From the NCBI RefSeq assembly GCF_019968905.1, contig NZ_CP079946.1, positions 1 to 64,000 of the forward strand: a stretch of 64,000 nucleotides of DNA, given 5' to 3'. Positions 35,442-43,594 of this stretch are shown here, in pieces. This DNA is from Corallococcus sp. EGB. Its GTDB lineage: Bacteria > Myxococcota > Myxococcia > Myxococcales > Myxococcaceae. Numbering within the stretch: position 1 is the stretch's first letter; every line of letters begins with the position of its first letter. A program made the position numbers and the translations under genes. The notes beneath the pieces were generated by a model that was not told the origin of the DNA, did not search any database, and saw only the letters and a program-made list of their open reading frames with translations.

Positions 35442-35930
35442 TCAATCCAGTTCGGGATAGCCCCCGGCGTCCTGGCTTTCACGCATCATCGCGTCAAGCT
35501 GGGAGCGGCGGTTCGTCTTCTGCCGTGCGCGGTACTCGAGGACGTCCTTGCTGTAGACGCGACGATGGGTGCCTGTGCGGTGAAAGGGGATCCGCCCTTC
35601 GTCCAGCAGCTGCACCAGGTACTGCCGCGAGACGTTGAGCAGGTTCGCGGCCTGCTGGGTCGTGAGCTCCTTGTGGACGGGGACCACGGTGACGGCGTCC
35701 CCCGACGCGAGGATGGCGAGCAGCTGCTGCATCAACGTGAGCACATCCGTCGGCAACGGCACGGACTCATGGTTCGGGCCCAGCAGTGAGAAGAGCGGGT
35801 GCCTGCCACCCTTGTCGCTCAACTCCCGGGTGATGAGGTGCGCGAGCTTCCGTACCTGCTCCAGGGTCACATCGCTGGCGGCGACAGGCTCGGACGCCCG
35901 GGGCGGAAGGTCATCGGTGGGTGAAGTCAT
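35442..35930 (-). CDS. HTH (excisionase-type) antitoxin
   Basis: A 162-residue protein with a C-terminal winged helix-turn-helix of the excisionase/MerR kind (LTTQQAANLLNVSRQYLVQL and HRRVYSKDVLEYRARQ) and an N-terminal helical region (VTLEQVRKLAHLITRELSDK) likely to bind and block the toxin. The ATG at 35930 is preceded by AGGAGGAA. It sits directly upstream of the PIN toxin with 21 bases between genes, the classic antitoxin-first order, and probably represses the pair. The inverted repeat at 35995-36009 upstream is a possible operator. Confidence 0.82.
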   Translation of the reverse strand: MTSPTDDLPPRASEPVAASDVTLEQVRKLAHLITRELSDKGGRHPLFSLLGPNHESVPLPTDVLTLMQQLLAILASGDAVTVVPVHKELTTQQAANLLNVSRQYLVQLLDEGRIPFHRTGTHRRVYSKDVLEYRARQKTNRRSQLDAMMRESQDAGGYPELD

Positions 35931-35994
35931 GGCTTCCTCCTGGCGGGGCCCTCTGGGAATCATGGCCATATCCGACGCAAACGCAAGGACCCCT

Positions 35995-36009
35995 CTGACA
36001 TCACGTCAG
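35995..36009. promoter_or_regulatory. Small inverted repeat upstream of the antitoxin gene
   Basis: CTGAC - ATCAC - GTCAG, a 5-bp inverted repeat 65 bases ahead of the antitoxin ATG and 86 before the RNase gene start. It could be an operator for the HTH antitoxin, but an inverted repeat this short occurs often by chance. Confidence 0.22.
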
Positions 36010-36094
36010 GATGGGCTACCACAGCCGTCTCAAGCGCAATATGAATCCCAGGATCTCCCCGCCTGCCCTGGAGGTGGGTTACGACGGCGCTGAC

Positions 36095-37993
36095 ATGGAC
36101 ACCTCTGCTTCCCCGCGCACCGTCACCGGCCGCGTCGACGTACATCCCCGTGGCTTCGGCTTTCTCACCGTGCAGAAGCCCGGCACCGCGGAGGTGCTGT
36201 CCGCCTTCATCCCGCCTCCGGACCTGAACCCCTTCTTCGCGGGCGACGTCGTCTCCGCCACCGTGACGGCCAGCGGCGAGGACCGGTGGACCGCGTCCGG
36301 CCTGACGCTCGTGGAGCGCACCCGCACCGCCGTCTACGGCGAGGTCGTCTCGCGCAAGGGCGCCTTCTTCCTGCGCATCGACCGCGAGGTCTCCAACACC
36401 GACTGGCCCCTGGACCCGGGCACCACCCCCGTCCAGCACAATGACGCCGTCGTCGCCCGCATCGCGGACGGCAAGGTCGTCCTCCTCTACCGCCTGGAGC
36501 CCGGCGCGGACCGCTCCCTGGAGCGCGTCATCGCCCGCCATGGCCTGCACCGGGACTTCCCCGCGGATGTCATCGACGAGGCCCGTCGCGCGAAGGGCAC
36601 ACCGCACGCCCTGGGCGGCGCCCGGCGCGACCTGCGCTCCATTCCCACCGTCACCGTGGACGCGCCGTCCACCCGCGACATCGACGACGCCATCTCCGTG
36701 CTGCCCGCCGGCCCGGACGGCGCCGTGCGCCTGCTCGTGTCCATCGCGGACGTGAGCGAGTCCGTGAAGGAGGGCACCCTCCTGGACCTGGAGGCCCGCG
36801 CCCGCGCCACCAGCGTCTACCTGGCCGGCCGCGTGCTCCCCATGCTCCCGGAGGAGCTGTCCGCGCACTGGCTCAGCCTCGTCCCCAACGAGGAGCGCCA
36901 CTGCCTCACCGTCGAGTTGCGCATCGACCCCGACGGCCGCGTCACCGCCTCGGATGTCTATGAAAGCCTCATCCGCTCCTGGGCGCGGCTGAACTACGAC
37001 GAGGTCGCCGGCTTCCTCGACGACAACGTCGTGTCCCCCGCCATGGAGCCCGTGCGCGACGCCATGCCCTGGTTCCGCCTGGCGTCCGCGCGGCTCGCCG
37101 TGTCGCGCGCGGCCCGGGGCGGCATGACCATGTCCCGCGACGAGGCCCGCTTCACCTTCGATACCGCCACTGGCGCCGTGTCCGGACTCGCCGGGGAGAA
37201 GGACACCTCCGCCCACCACATGATTGAGCGCTTCATGGTCGCGGCCAACGAGGCCATCGCCACCTGGCTGATGACCCGCGGCGTGCCCACCGTGTACCGC
37301 GTGCACGAACAGCCGGATCCGGAGCGCGTGGCGGACGTGAACGCGTTCGCGCTGCACTCGGGGTTCGCGGCGGGCTTCGGCACGCAGATCACCCCGCTGG
37401 CCCTGGCCGCGTTCGACCGCCAGATTTCAGGCGCGAGGGCGGAGGCCGCGCTGCGCTCCGTGCTGCGCCGCTCGCTGGGCCCGTCCCGCTACACCGTGAA
37501 GCCGGGGCCGCACTTCGGGCTGGCCGCGCCCCTGTACCTGCACTTCACCTCGCCCATCCGCCGGTACGCGGACCTCGCCGTGCACCGGCTCATCAAGGCG
37601 TACCTCCACGGCAAGCGCGACTTCGTGCACGAGGACCCGGAGGTTGAGAAGCTCTCCCAGCACATCAACGTCCGCGCCCGCTCCGCCGACCGCGCGGAGC
37701 GCGACCGCCACCACGAGTTGGAGGCGCGCTTCATGTCCACCCGCATCGGGCAGAAGTTCCCCGCCCGCATCGTGCGCGTGAAGCCCTTTGGCCTCGTCGC
37801 GCAACTGGATGGCATGTGGGTGGAGGGCATGGTGCCCGCGGAAGGACTGGCCGGCGGTCCCTACCGTCCGGACACCCGTGAGCTGTCCATGGTGGGCAAG
37901 ACGCGGACCTTCACCGTGGGCATGCCCGTCACCGTGAAGGTCGTCTCCACGGATGAGCAATTGGGCCGGGTGGAGTTCGCCCTGGTCGAGTAG
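36095..37993 (+). CDS. RNase II/R-family 3'-5' exoribonuclease
   Basis: A 632-residue processive exoribonuclease of the RNB family. An N-terminal cold-shock/OB region (GRVDVHPRGFGFLTVQ) is followed by the RNB catalytic domain with the Asp-rich site DAPSTRDIDDAISV, then SPIRRYADLAVHRLI, and a C-terminal S1-type domain (FPARIVRVKPFGLVAQLDGM). It is shorter than E. coli RNase R and lacks its long basic tail, so it may be the only or the minor RNB enzyme. The start is uncertain: 36095 gives a compact N-terminus, with in-frame alternatives at 36041 and 36011. It is divergent from the antitoxin gene. Confidence 0.92.
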   Translation: MDTSASPRTVTGRVDVHPRGFGFLTVQKPGTAEVLSAFIPPPDLNPFFAGDVVSATVTASGEDRWTASGLTLVERTRTAVYGEVVSRKGAFFLRIDREVSNTDWPLDPGTTPVQHNDAVVARIADGKVVLLYRLEPGADRSLERVIARHGLHRDFPADVIDEARRAKGTPHALGGARRDLRSIPTVTVDAPSTRDIDDAISVLPAGPDGAVRLLVSIADVSESVKEGTLLDLEARARATSVYLAGRVLPMLPEELSAHWLSLVPNEERHCLTVELRIDPDGRVTASDVYESLIRSWARLNYDEVAGFLDDNVVSPAMEPVRDAMPWFRLASARLAVSRAARGGMTMSRDEARFTFDTATGAVSGLAGEKDTSAHHMIERFMVAANEAIATWLMTRGVPTVYRVHEQPDPERVADVNAFALHSGFAAGFGTQITPLALAAFDRQISGARAEAALRSVLRRSLGPSRYTVKPGPHFGLAAPLYLHFTSPIRRYADLAVHRLIKAYLHGKRDFVHEDPEVEKLSQHINVRARSADRAERDRHHELEARFMSTRIGQKFPARIVRVKPFGLVAQLDGMWVEGMVPAEGLAGGPYRPDTRELSMVGKTRTFTVGMPVTVKVVSTDEQLGRVEFALVE

Positions 37994-38261
37994 CGAAGGA
38001 CCCCCGCAAGGCCTTTCCAGACAGGGCCCTGTCACCACGGGCACGGAGTCGACGAGCGGGAAGATTTCGTGCAGTGGTAGGCCGTGAGCTTCTACGACCG
38101 GTAACACGCACCTTCATCAAGCCGCACCGGGCGGTGCGGCGGGTGGAGGTGCTGGGCACCACGGCCGAGTACCCCTTCTGGGTTCAGGGTTGAGATGTGG
38201 GTAGCTGTAGAGGCCAAAGTATTCAAGACAGCGTACCCTGTCTTCTAGGAGGCTGATTTCT
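37994..38261. other. Gap with possible 3' remnant of a lost gene
   Basis: A plus-strand frame ends at TGA 38191-38193 with protein-like sequence TRTFIKPHRAVRRVEVLG followed by TTAEYPFWVQG, but it has no start codon and is preceded by another frame (VSFYDR then stop), as if shifted. It may be the 3' end of a decayed gene, perhaps the toxin once linked to the broken small genes that follow. Nothing else was recognised apart from the ribosome binding site AGGAGG (38247-38252) of the next gene. Confidence 0.3.
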
Positions 38262-38683
38262 ATGCTCACGGTGCATGTGAATCCCAACACCCTGGCTATC
38301 TCTGCGTCGGGGACGAACTCGGGTGTGATTTTTCTCCGAGGAGAAGACCGCTCCTTTCCGGACGACGCGTTGTGCTCGCGTGGTGGTTGGAGGAGCTGAC
38401 ACGGCTTCAGTCAGGGCATGCTGCCACGGCGTGCTGCCGGTTCATGGATGGCCCGTTGTCATTCGATGTTTCACTGAGCAACGGCGAGTTTGTGCTGAAG
38501 TGTCAACGCCGGCGACAGCACGCGACCCAGGTGGTTCTCGAAGGCCGCGTGCCCTCCGCTGTGTTCATGGAGGGATTGGTGGCGGCGGCACGTCAGGTGG
38601 TCAAGGCCTGTGAGCACCAGGGGTGGAAGTCCAAAGACCTGGAGCGTCTCAAAAACATAGTAATGGTCGCCAGGTCCGGATGA
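38262..38683 (+). pseudogene. Frameshifted orphan protein gene (possible immunity gene)
   Basis: Starts at ATG 38262 with a good ribosome binding site (AGGAGG, 9-base spacing) and reads MLTVHVNPNTLAISASGTNS then VIFLRGEDRSFPDDA before running into a stop at 38397-38399. The continuation lies in another frame from about 38372: VLAWWLEELTRLQSG, FMDGPLSFDVSLSNGEF and a C-terminal Lys-rich helix ending at 38683. The two halves join into one plausible 138-140-residue beta-rich protein, so a small indel near 38366-38372 has probably broken the gene. It heads a cluster of small plus-strand genes, three of which are broken. Function unknown; small myxobacterial proteins of this look often serve as immunity partners. 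Confidence 0.6.
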
Positions 38684-38758
38684 AGCCCTGCCTTGAATCC
38701 GGCTGAAGATACCCAGCGATATGGCTGCCTCGTGTGTGAACCAAACCAGTGTAAAGCC

Positions 38759-39325
38759 ATGAGTGAAAAAACAACCCCTGACTTTCATGGCGACTACCTG
38801 TGGGAGGTGCTGGATGAAGGCCCCGGCACCCAGACGTCCCCACGGCATTTCTTCCCCGGCAACACCGCCGGGGGACAGGACGGCCTGCTGGCGCACGTCA
38901 CTCCCGCAGGCGGTGCGTCCTGGCTGGGGATGTTCGCGTTTGGAAACGTGAAGGGTGCGGGAATCAGCCGCGTCCTCGCCATGCCGGATCCGCAGAGGCT
39001 CTGCGTCGTGTCACGAGGCGCGGGCTACCTCGTCCCGGTCCGGGACCCCAGCGCCTGGGAGGCGGTCCAGGCGCTGCCCGTGACGGATGTCCGCGCCGTG
39101 CCATCGGCGGGCATCGTGGTGTTCGCGGACTTCACGGAGCTGGTGGCCTACGGCGCGGAAGGCCTGCGGTGGCGGACGAAGCGGCTGTCATGGGATGGCA
39201 TGAAGATCATCCAGGTGACGGAGCGTTCCATCATCGGTGAGTACTGGGACATGCGGGAGGAAGCGATGCAGACGTTCGAGGTCGACCTCGCCACCGGTGC
39301 CCAGAAGGGCGGCGTGGAGGAGTGA
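38759..39325 (+). CDS. Orphan protein in small-gene cluster
   Basis: A 188-residue soluble protein without a signal peptide (MSEKTTPDFHGDYLWEVLDE) and with a beta-rich body (GYLVPVRDPSAWEAVQALPV; AGIVVFADFTELVAYGAEGL). It resembles beta-propeller-like single-sheet proteins found as orphan cytosolic proteins in bacteria. Its stop overlaps the start of the next gene as GTGA, so translation of the two is coupled. I see no catalytic motif. The upstream frame is open for 22 more codons, but the ATG at 38759 starts the better-composed sequence. Confidence 0.6.
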   Translation: MSEKTTPDFHGDYLWEVLDEGPGTQTSPRHFFPGNTAGGQDGLLAHVTPAGGASWLGMFAFGNVKGAGISRVLAMPDPQRLCVVSRGAGYLVPVRDPSAWEAVQALPVTDVRAVPSAGIVVFADFTELVAYGAEGLRWRTKRLSWDGMKIIQVTERSIIGEYWDMREEAMQTFEVDLATGAQKGGVEE

Positions 39326-39753
39326 AGTCAGCAGGAGAAATCCAGGGATACGAATACGACTGGCTCGCGTGCGATGGCGCGGGCCATGTCGGGTTCTTCA
39401 GTACGGCGGGTGGAGGCCATGCCCCCGAGGCGTTCCTGCGGGACACGGACGCTCACTACGACGCGATTGAAGCAATCCTTGCGTTGCCAGGGCTTACGGA
39501 TGGCTCCTCGGAAACACAGGCACTCTCGCCGTTCCATCACACCTGACAGTTGATGGCGGCGCGGGGCGTGTTCGCGTTCGACGCGGATCTACATGGAGGT
39601 CCCTACCGACTGGTGGCTGCTCCAGCGAATCCCATCCGAATCACGAGCCTTCCAGAGTCCATCGCTGCGGTGGCAGGCGGTATCACCCTGGCGGGGCTCG
39701 ACTTCCCCAGTCTGAAAGTGATTGCCGCGGAACTCATTGGGAATGGATCCTGA
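39322..39753 (+). pseudogene. Orphan gene interrupted by an in-frame TGA
   Basis: A single 143-codon frame from GTG 39322, overlapping the previous stop as GTGA, interrupted only by TGA at 39544-39546. Before it reads YEYDWLACDGAGHVGFFSTA; after it, in the same frame, reads LMAARGVFAFDADLHGGPYR and ITLAGLDFPSLKVIAAEL. The context is HHT-stop-QLM, where a Trp codon (TGG) changed to TGA would explain the break. The family is a small acidic cytosolic protein common as an orphan or immunity-like gene in myxobacteria (inferred from composition and my memory of relatives). It is either a fresh pseudogene or a case of readthrough. Confidence 0.65.
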
Positions 39754-39766
39754 CGAAGGGGGCTTG

Positions 39767-40114
39767 ATGGGCAACGACATATTCTCGATTCCTGACGAAC
39801 TGGAGCTTCTCGAGTTCTTCAGCTCGGACCCAGTCGAACGATCCCTCGAGGATGGCGACTGGTGTTACGAGGTCACGGACCGCCGAGGCGTCAGACTGCG
39901 GTTCTCGTTCAATCTCTTCGAACGGTCGGTACAAACGACACTCCAGGTCATGGACTCTCCGCTGATCACCGTTGTCCATGAGGGCGCAATCTCCATGGCG
40001 GTCTCGGGCAAGGTGATGACCTGCCACTTCTCATCCGCAGGAAGTGATGCCCGACTGGTGCTGCGCCTGGGTGATTCAATCCACCTGGAATGGTCAAACC
40101 TTCGGAGGTCTTGA
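39767..40114 (+). CDS. Small orphan protein, immunity-like
   Basis: A 115-residue acidic protein (MGNDIFSIPDELELLEFFSS) with alternating strands (LRFSFNLFERSVQTTLQVM; GDARLVLRLGDSIHLEWS-like end). AAGGGGG precedes the ATG at 39767 by 4-5 bases; an in-frame ATG at 39743 is possible. It follows the nonsense-broken gene by 13 bases and precedes another broken small gene. No family was recognised with certainty, but size, charge and position fit an immunity-type protein. Confidence 0.55.
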   Translation: MGNDIFSIPDELELLEFFSSDPVERSLEDGDWCYEVTDRRGVRLRFSFNLFERSVQTTLQVMDSPLITVVHEGAISMAVSGKVMTCHFSSAGSDARLVLRLGDSIHLEWSNLRRS

Positions 40115-40116
40115 TC

Positions 40117-40307
40117 ATGAACAATGAGAGCTACGACGCTGTCATTGATTCACTCCGCTCTATGGCCTGTCCATCAATGATGCGAAGTCCGTCGTCGCGG
40201 GCCATGCTCTCTGGAGTGGGACCGTCAAGGCGGCGGAACCGTTGCACGCGGACCTGGAGGCCTACGCGGAGAAGCTGAACGGAGGCGGCAATCCCGATGA
40301 TCTCTGA
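40117..40307 (+). pseudogene. Small orphan gene broken by frameshift
   Basis: Starts ATG 40117 (2 bases after the previous stop) as MNNESYDAVIDSLR, then the sensible sequence continues one frame over: LYGLSINDAKSVVAGHALWS, EPLHADLEAYAEKLNGGGNP and DDL to TGA 40305-40307. The original frame instead gives Arg/Thr/Ser-rich nonsense. A 1-2 base change near 40156-40160 would restore a roughly 63-residue acidic helical protein. It overlaps the start of the next gene (40297). Confidence 0.55.
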
Positions 40308-40515
40308 AACGAGCAGGGCCTGGATCCAGGCAGGGAAGCTCCTCGCGGAGAACCCGGAGGCGCGGGTCCGCTGCCCGGAAAAGGCAGATGGCTTCCTCAC
40401 CGTTCACGATGAGGCCTCTTCAAAAGACCCGACACGGTTCGAGAGGTTTCTCGTCTGCGACGTGTGCGGAGCTCGCAACATCCTCCTCATGCGTGCTTCG
40501 CCTGCGGCGGAGTGA
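40297..40515 (+). CDS. Small Cys-containing orphan protein
   Basis: A 72-residue protein beginning MISETSRAWIQAGKLLAENP with a Cys group (RCPEKADGFLTV and FLVCDVCGARNILLM) that could bind one zinc ion. It overlaps the end of the preceding frame by 11 bases, which suggests it belonged to the same transcript. Small zinc-ribbon proteins of this type recur in myxobacterial orphan gene clusters. Last member of the 38-40.5 kb island. Confidence 0.55.
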   Translation: MISETSRAWIQAGKLLAENPEARVRCPEKADGFLTVHDEASSKDPTRFERFLVCDVCGARNILLMRASPAAE

Positions 40516-40612
40516 CTCACCCCGCCAGCGGCAGCCCGTCCGTGGACTCCACGCCCGCTGTGAGCGACACCGCGTCACCCAGGCCCCCACCCAGGCCCCC
40601 GGGTACACGCCT

Positions 40613-41101
40613 TCACCCCGAGCGGCGGAAGCGACCGCGGAAGTGCCGGTCGAGATACACCTCCGCGTGCGCCAGGGACTCGCGCGCCTCGGCGGGCAGC
40701 TCCAGCGAGGCCGCGGCCACCCGCGCCTGACGCATCGCGGAGCCCCTTCCACCCTCAGCGGAACCCACATTGCCCACCACCGCGTCCACCTTCGCGTGCG
40801 CGGCGTCCACCACGCCCTTCGCCTCCTCCAGCGACACCTCCCCCTCCTCCAGCGCGTTGAAGAGTTGGCAGCGGTAGCGCCGGCAGGCCTCCGGGCGCTC
40901 CGCGTACACCGTGCAGCACAGACCCTCCAACGCGGCGCAGCGCTGGGGCAACACCACCGCGCCGCCCTCCTTCACCTCCAGCGACAGGCCGCGCTGGCGC
41001 AGGGCGTCCGCCTCGGCGGGCCGCAGCGGCACCTGCGTGAAGAGGGTGCCGTCACAGCACATGCCGCAGTGGAGGCAGAGGCGGGACAGGTCGGAGGACA
41101 T
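40613..41101 (-). CDS. YkgJ-family cysteine cluster protein
   Basis: A 162-residue protein with the YkgJ (UPF0153) Cys cluster: LCLHCGMCCDG near residue 10, then GLCCTVYAERPEACRRYRCQ at about 60-78. The family probably binds an Fe-S cluster or zinc; a role in oxidoreductase maturation has been suggested but not proven. The C-terminal half is helical and charged. The ATG at 41101 begins just before the first Cys. It is convergent with the orphan gene island. Confidence 0.88.
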   Translation of the reverse strand: MSSDLSRLCLHCGMCCDGTLFTQVPLRPAEADALRQRGLSLEVKEGGAVVLPQRCAALEGLCCTVYAERPEACRRYRCQLFNALEEGEVSLEEAKGVVDAAHAKVDAVVGNVGSAEGGRGSAMRQARVAAASLELPAEARESLAHAEVYLDRHFRGRFRRSG

Positions 41102-41520
41102 GGCCTGCGGGATAACGCCTCGCGGGGGCGCGAGTCATCCCCGGCGGGTGTGCGCCCGGACCTCTGTCCTCCGAGGCAAGTCATGTCTCACCAGACGACA
41201 TGCGACATGTTCCTCGTGTTCCATGTGTCGGAATCGCCCTGCTTTTCCGGGTTGCACACGACCCGAGGGAGGGACACACCTGCACCTGTCTCCGAAGGCC
41301 ATGCTCCTGTCCGTGACGGGAAATCCCCAGCCCGTGAGAAACCAATGCATGACAGTCCAACGCGTGGCCGGGGCCGCCGCCCGAAGGTCCCAGTGCAGAA
41401 GGGATGAATGATCTGCACTGTGCGGGAATCCGGGTTCCCGGGGTCGCCTGTAACTTAGGGACAACACGGTTTCTTCGGACGTCGTAGATTCATGCCCCGT
41501 AGCACTTCAGGGAGCCCCCC
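41102..41520. other. 419-bp intergenic region, nothing clear
   Basis: This gap lies between the divergent YkgJ-type gene and the PilZ gene, so it should hold two promoters. I see an imperfect inverted repeat near 41200-41228 (CGACATG with CATGTGTCG) but no clean -35/-10 pair, terminator or coding frame. The base composition is slightly less GC-rich than the neighbours. Confidence 0.35.
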
Positions 41521-43563
41521 ATGCACACCGACACTCACGACGTGCTCGCTGGCCGTGAATCCCTCCTCGGCTACCGGGTGGGAACGGCGCTCAGCGCGGC
41601 GGCCTCGTTCGGCGCGGACTTCTCCCCCGGGCGTCTGGTGCAGCTGTCGCTGGAGCATCTGACGCTGCACCTGGAGTCGCGCACGGTGCCCCGCAAGGGC
41701 CAGGCCGCGTCCGTGGTGGTGGGGGAAGGCGAGCGGTGGGCCACCGCGCTGGACGCGGAGGTGATTGGCGTCAATGCCATACGCCCGGAGGTGAGCCTGC
41801 GCTTCGTCGCGCCGCCGCTGGACGCGGGCCGCCGCATCGTGGGGCTCCTGGAGTCGCTGCGCGACAACGGCCTGCTCCTCACGCCGGAGACGCGGCCCGT
41901 GTGGCGCGAGCAGATTGACCGCGCGGACCGCGTGGCGCGCATCTGTGAAGCGCTCGCCGCCCGCCAGGCCCGCGGAGTCCTGCGCTCGCGCGACGGCCAG
42001 GCCGTGGTGGAGGTCACCTGCGCCTTCTTCGAGCCGCTCCAGGACGCGTTCGGCTGGCAGCTGCACGGCGCGCTTCCTCCGGGGCCCCTCACCCTGGAGG
42101 CGTTCGGCTACTCCAGCGTGGTGCACTTCGACGCGGACGCGGCGCGCGTGGAGGGCGGCGTGTTGCTGATGCCGGCGCCCACGTCGCTCGTGCGCTTCCG
42201 CCACCGCTGGCTGCGCCGCACGCAGGCCAGCGCGTCCTGCACGCTGGAGTTCGACCATCCGCTCTGGCCCCAGGTGCACGTGCGCCGCGGCCTGCTGGAT
42301 GTCTCCTACGAAGGCCTGTCCTTCCTCACCGAGCCCGGCGAGGACCTGATGTACCCGGGCCTGCGCCTGCCGGTGATGGAGGTCTCGCTGGAGGGCCACG
42401 CGCCGGTGCGCCTGCGCGCGGAGGTGCGCAACATCTCCAGCACGCCCCATGGCCGCCGCTGCGGCGTGAGCGTCCGGCCGCTGGACGCGGACGGGGCCCG
42501 CGCGTGGCGCACGCTGGTGGAGACCCAGGCCCACCCCACCACGAAGGTGGAGGGCGACTGGAACGACGCGACGTGGAAGCTCTTCGAGCGCTCCGGCTAC
42601 TTCCGCCTCCCGGGCAAGGAGCCGGAGAAGTTCACCAGCCTGCGCGACCAGTTCTCCCGCACGCAGGACAAGCTCCAGGAGGCGCCGCTGTTGGGCTACC
42701 GCGTGGTGCGCCCCGCGGAGGACGGCATGGAGGCCACGCTGTCCGTGCTCAAGCCCTACGCGGGCAGCTGGATGGCGCACCAGCTGGCGCGGCACCAGCC
42801 CCCGGGCAGCCGCTCCACCGCGCGCGAGGCCCTGCGCGACATCTACCTGCGCGGCTACGAGCCCACCCAGGCGGACCCCGAGGTGAAGTGGTTCTTCGCC
42901 TACTGCGAGGCCAACGTGCGCTGGGTGCGCTACACGAAGTTCGACTTCGCCACCTGGTACGCGCACACCGGCCAGACGTGCCTCGTGCCCTTCCGCCTGA
43001 TGGAGGGGGAGGTGGACAGCGCCTGGACGAAGCCCGCGAACATCGCGGTGGGCACGCCCACCCAGGAGGAGCGCGCGAGCTTCTTCGCCCGCGTCGTCCA
43101 CACCCGCCCGGAGGCCTACCGGGAGGCGCTGGACCTGGTGCCGGAGCGCTTCGACCTGGAGACCACGCGCACCGGCTGGGGTGACGCGGGCCTGTCCCGC
43201 GAGCGCGAGCTGGTGGTGGCCCGCCACGAGGGCCGCGCCGTGGCCTTCGCGGTGTTCGAGTCCGCGCAGCCGGGCCTCAACCTCTTCAACGTGCTGGACG
43301 GCGTGCGCCTGGTGCCGCTGGAGGACGACGCGCGCCCGGAGGTGCAGGACGCGTTCGTGGCGCTGCTGGGCCACGCGGCGGAGTGGTACCGCGCGCGCGA
43401 CCGCAAGGTGTTCGTCCACTACGTGGAGGCCACCTGCGTGGAGTACGCGGAGCGCGTGTCCCTGGCGGACCTGGGCGACGGCAAGCTGTGGGTGATGTCC
43501 GCCCGCCTGCTGCCGGAGTTCCTGGAGCACCTCTGCGAGTCCACCACGCCGCGCGCGGCGTAG
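41521..43563 (+). CDS. PilZ-domain protein with C-terminal acyltransferase-like domain
   Basis: A 680-residue soluble protein. A PilZ-type segment at about 230-280 has RWLRR (RxxxR) followed by GLLDVSYEGLSFL (D-x-S-x-x-G), the c-di-GMP binding pattern. The C-terminal half (about 345-670) contains FFAYCEANVRWVRYTKFDFA and LVVARHEGRAVAFAVFESAQ, which resemble the GNAT/DUF2156-type acyltransferase fold. The N-terminal 200 residues look like a degenerate PilZ/YcgR-N domain. PilZ with a fused acyltransferase-like domain is unusual; c-di-GMP control of an acyl transfer is a hypothesis. Stand-alone gene. Confidence 0.72.
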   Translation: MHTDTHDVLAGRESLLGYRVGTALSAAASFGADFSPGRLVQLSLEHLTLHLESRTVPRKGQAASVVVGEGERWATALDAEVIGVNAIRPEVSLRFVAPPLDAGRRIVGLLESLRDNGLLLTPETRPVWREQIDRADRVARICEALAARQARGVLRSRDGQAVVEVTCAFFEPLQDAFGWQLHGALPPGPLTLEAFGYSSVVHFDADAARVEGGVLLMPAPTSLVRFRHRWLRRTQASASCTLEFDHPLWPQVHVRRGLLDVSYEGLSFLTEPGEDLMYPGLRLPVMEVSLEGHAPVRLRAEVRNISSTPHGRRCGVSVRPLDADGARAWRTLVETQAHPTTKVEGDWNDATWKLFERSGYFRLPGKEPEKFTSLRDQFSRTQDKLQEAPLLGYRVVRPAEDGMEATLSVLKPYAGSWMAHQLARHQPPGSRSTAREALRDIYLRGYEPTQADPEVKWFFAYCEANVRWVRYTKFDFATWYAHTGQTCLVPFRLMEGEVDSAWTKPANIAVGTPTQEERASFFARVVHTRPEAYREALDLVPERFDLETTRTGWGDAGLSRERELVVARHEGRAVAFAVFESAQPGLNLFNVLDGVRLVPLEDDARPEVQDAFVALLGHAAEWYRARDRKVFVHYVEATCVEYAERVSLADLGDGKLWVMSARLLPEFLEHLCESTTPRAA

Positions 43564-43594
43564 TGGCGGCTCGCCGAGCCCAGGCGAGGGGCGG

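Noticed and set aside
41135..41467. A 110-codon minus-strand frame between the YkgJ and PilZ genes
   Set aside because: Composition is Arg/Pro/His-rich without motif, and no start signal is visible.
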